Positions 14,128 through 14,220 of a stretch of DNA of 14,220 nucleotides are shown in pieces. The stretch's first letter is position 1. Each line of letters opens with the position of its first letter. Below the pieces are notes generated by a model. That model saw only the letters and a list, made by a program, of their open reading frames with translations, did no database searches and had not been told where the DNA came from. Origin of the DNA: Ignavibacteriales bacterium (GTDB taxonomy: Bacteria; Bacteroidota; Ignavibacteria; Ignavibacteriales; Ignavibacteriaceae); contig DPRR01000018.1 in the NCBI GenBank assembly GCA_003538625.1, positions 1-14,220 on the forward strand, given 5' to 3'. The translations under genes were made by a program, and so were the position numbers.

Positions 14128-14220
14128 TGTCTTAGCCCCCTGAAAAGCTGGAGAAGAAATTAAAATCAGTTTAGGTCTGATTAATTAATTTTACAGCGAT
14201 GACAAAAACGAGAAGAAAAT
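14128..14220 (+). mobile_element. IS3-family (IS150-like) insertion sequence, left end
   Basis: From about 14128 the sequence TGTCTTAGCCCCCTGAAAAG and onward has the form of an IS3/IS150-type terminal inverted repeat: TG start, a C-run, then AAAAGCTGGA. About 70 bases later an open frame begins with MTKTRRK, the usual start of an IS3 OrfA. The element runs out of the window, so its other end and target duplication are not visible. Confidence 0.65.
14199..14220 (+). CDS. IS3-family transposase OrfA, N-terminal fragment cut by the window edge
   Basis: ATG at 14199 opens a frame reading MTKTRRK to the window end. IS3 OrfA proteins in Bacteroidota commonly begin this way, followed by a helix-turn-helix that binds the element's ends. 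Only seven codons are visible; the call depends on the terminal-repeat-like sequence just upstream. Confidence 0.5.

Overview
This is an AT-rich window with the look of Bacteroidota. Signs of this are a mostly Shine-Dalgarno-poor set of genes, a lipoprotein transporter component, and an IS3-type element whose OrfA begins MTKTRRK. The organism call is inference from style, not from a marker gene. A partial elongator tRNA-Met lies at the left edge and an IS3-family insertion sequence begins at the right edge. Between them every convincing protein gene is on the minus strand, so transcription runs right to left. Gene-poor stretches with terminators and apparent gene fragments separate the modules. 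Together this suggests an accessory (island-like) region.

Region A (about 948-4089) is a tight five-gene operon resembling a bacterial ubiquitin-like conjugation pathway. In transcription order it encodes: an E2-like protein with five 11-residue LHGG-containing repeats at its N-terminus; a JAMM/JAB peptidase with a C-terminal membrane helix; a ThiF/E1-like adenylating enzyme with paired CxxC zinc motifs; a CAP (SCP/PR-1) domain protein with no signal peptide; and a small PH-like protein. No free-standing ubiquitin-like modifier was found. This is the strongest candidate for an under-described system. An intrinsic-terminator-like hairpin sits only a few bases before the first start codon.

Region B (4635-7050) is a three-gene operon: a radical SAM enzyme with an unusually good ribosome binding site, a second radical SAM protein of the SPL/COG1533 type, and a DUF5680 protein. 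Its upstream region carries a -10-like box within a pair of 9-bp direct repeats 20 bp apart.

Region C (7273-13346) is a four-gene operon: a solute-binding lipoprotein of the SsuA/TauA/NMT1 type, a single-chain permease plus ATPase ABC transporter, a histidine kinase without membrane segments, and a receiver-AAA+ regulator. The AAA+ domain looks like a sigma-54 activator but lacks a recognisable GAFTGA loop. An intrinsic terminator at 7157-7188 ends this unit just before region B. A plausible reading is that uptake of a small oxyanion- or sulfonate-like (or other NMT1-type) ligand is tied to a cytosolic two-component relay, which may control its own operon and perhaps the radical SAM operon. 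The substrate and regulon cannot be read from the sequence.

The remaining stretches (98-947, 4090-4634, 13347-14127) hold terminators, inverted repeats and two short open stretches without start codons that look like gene remnants, but no intact gene that can be supported.
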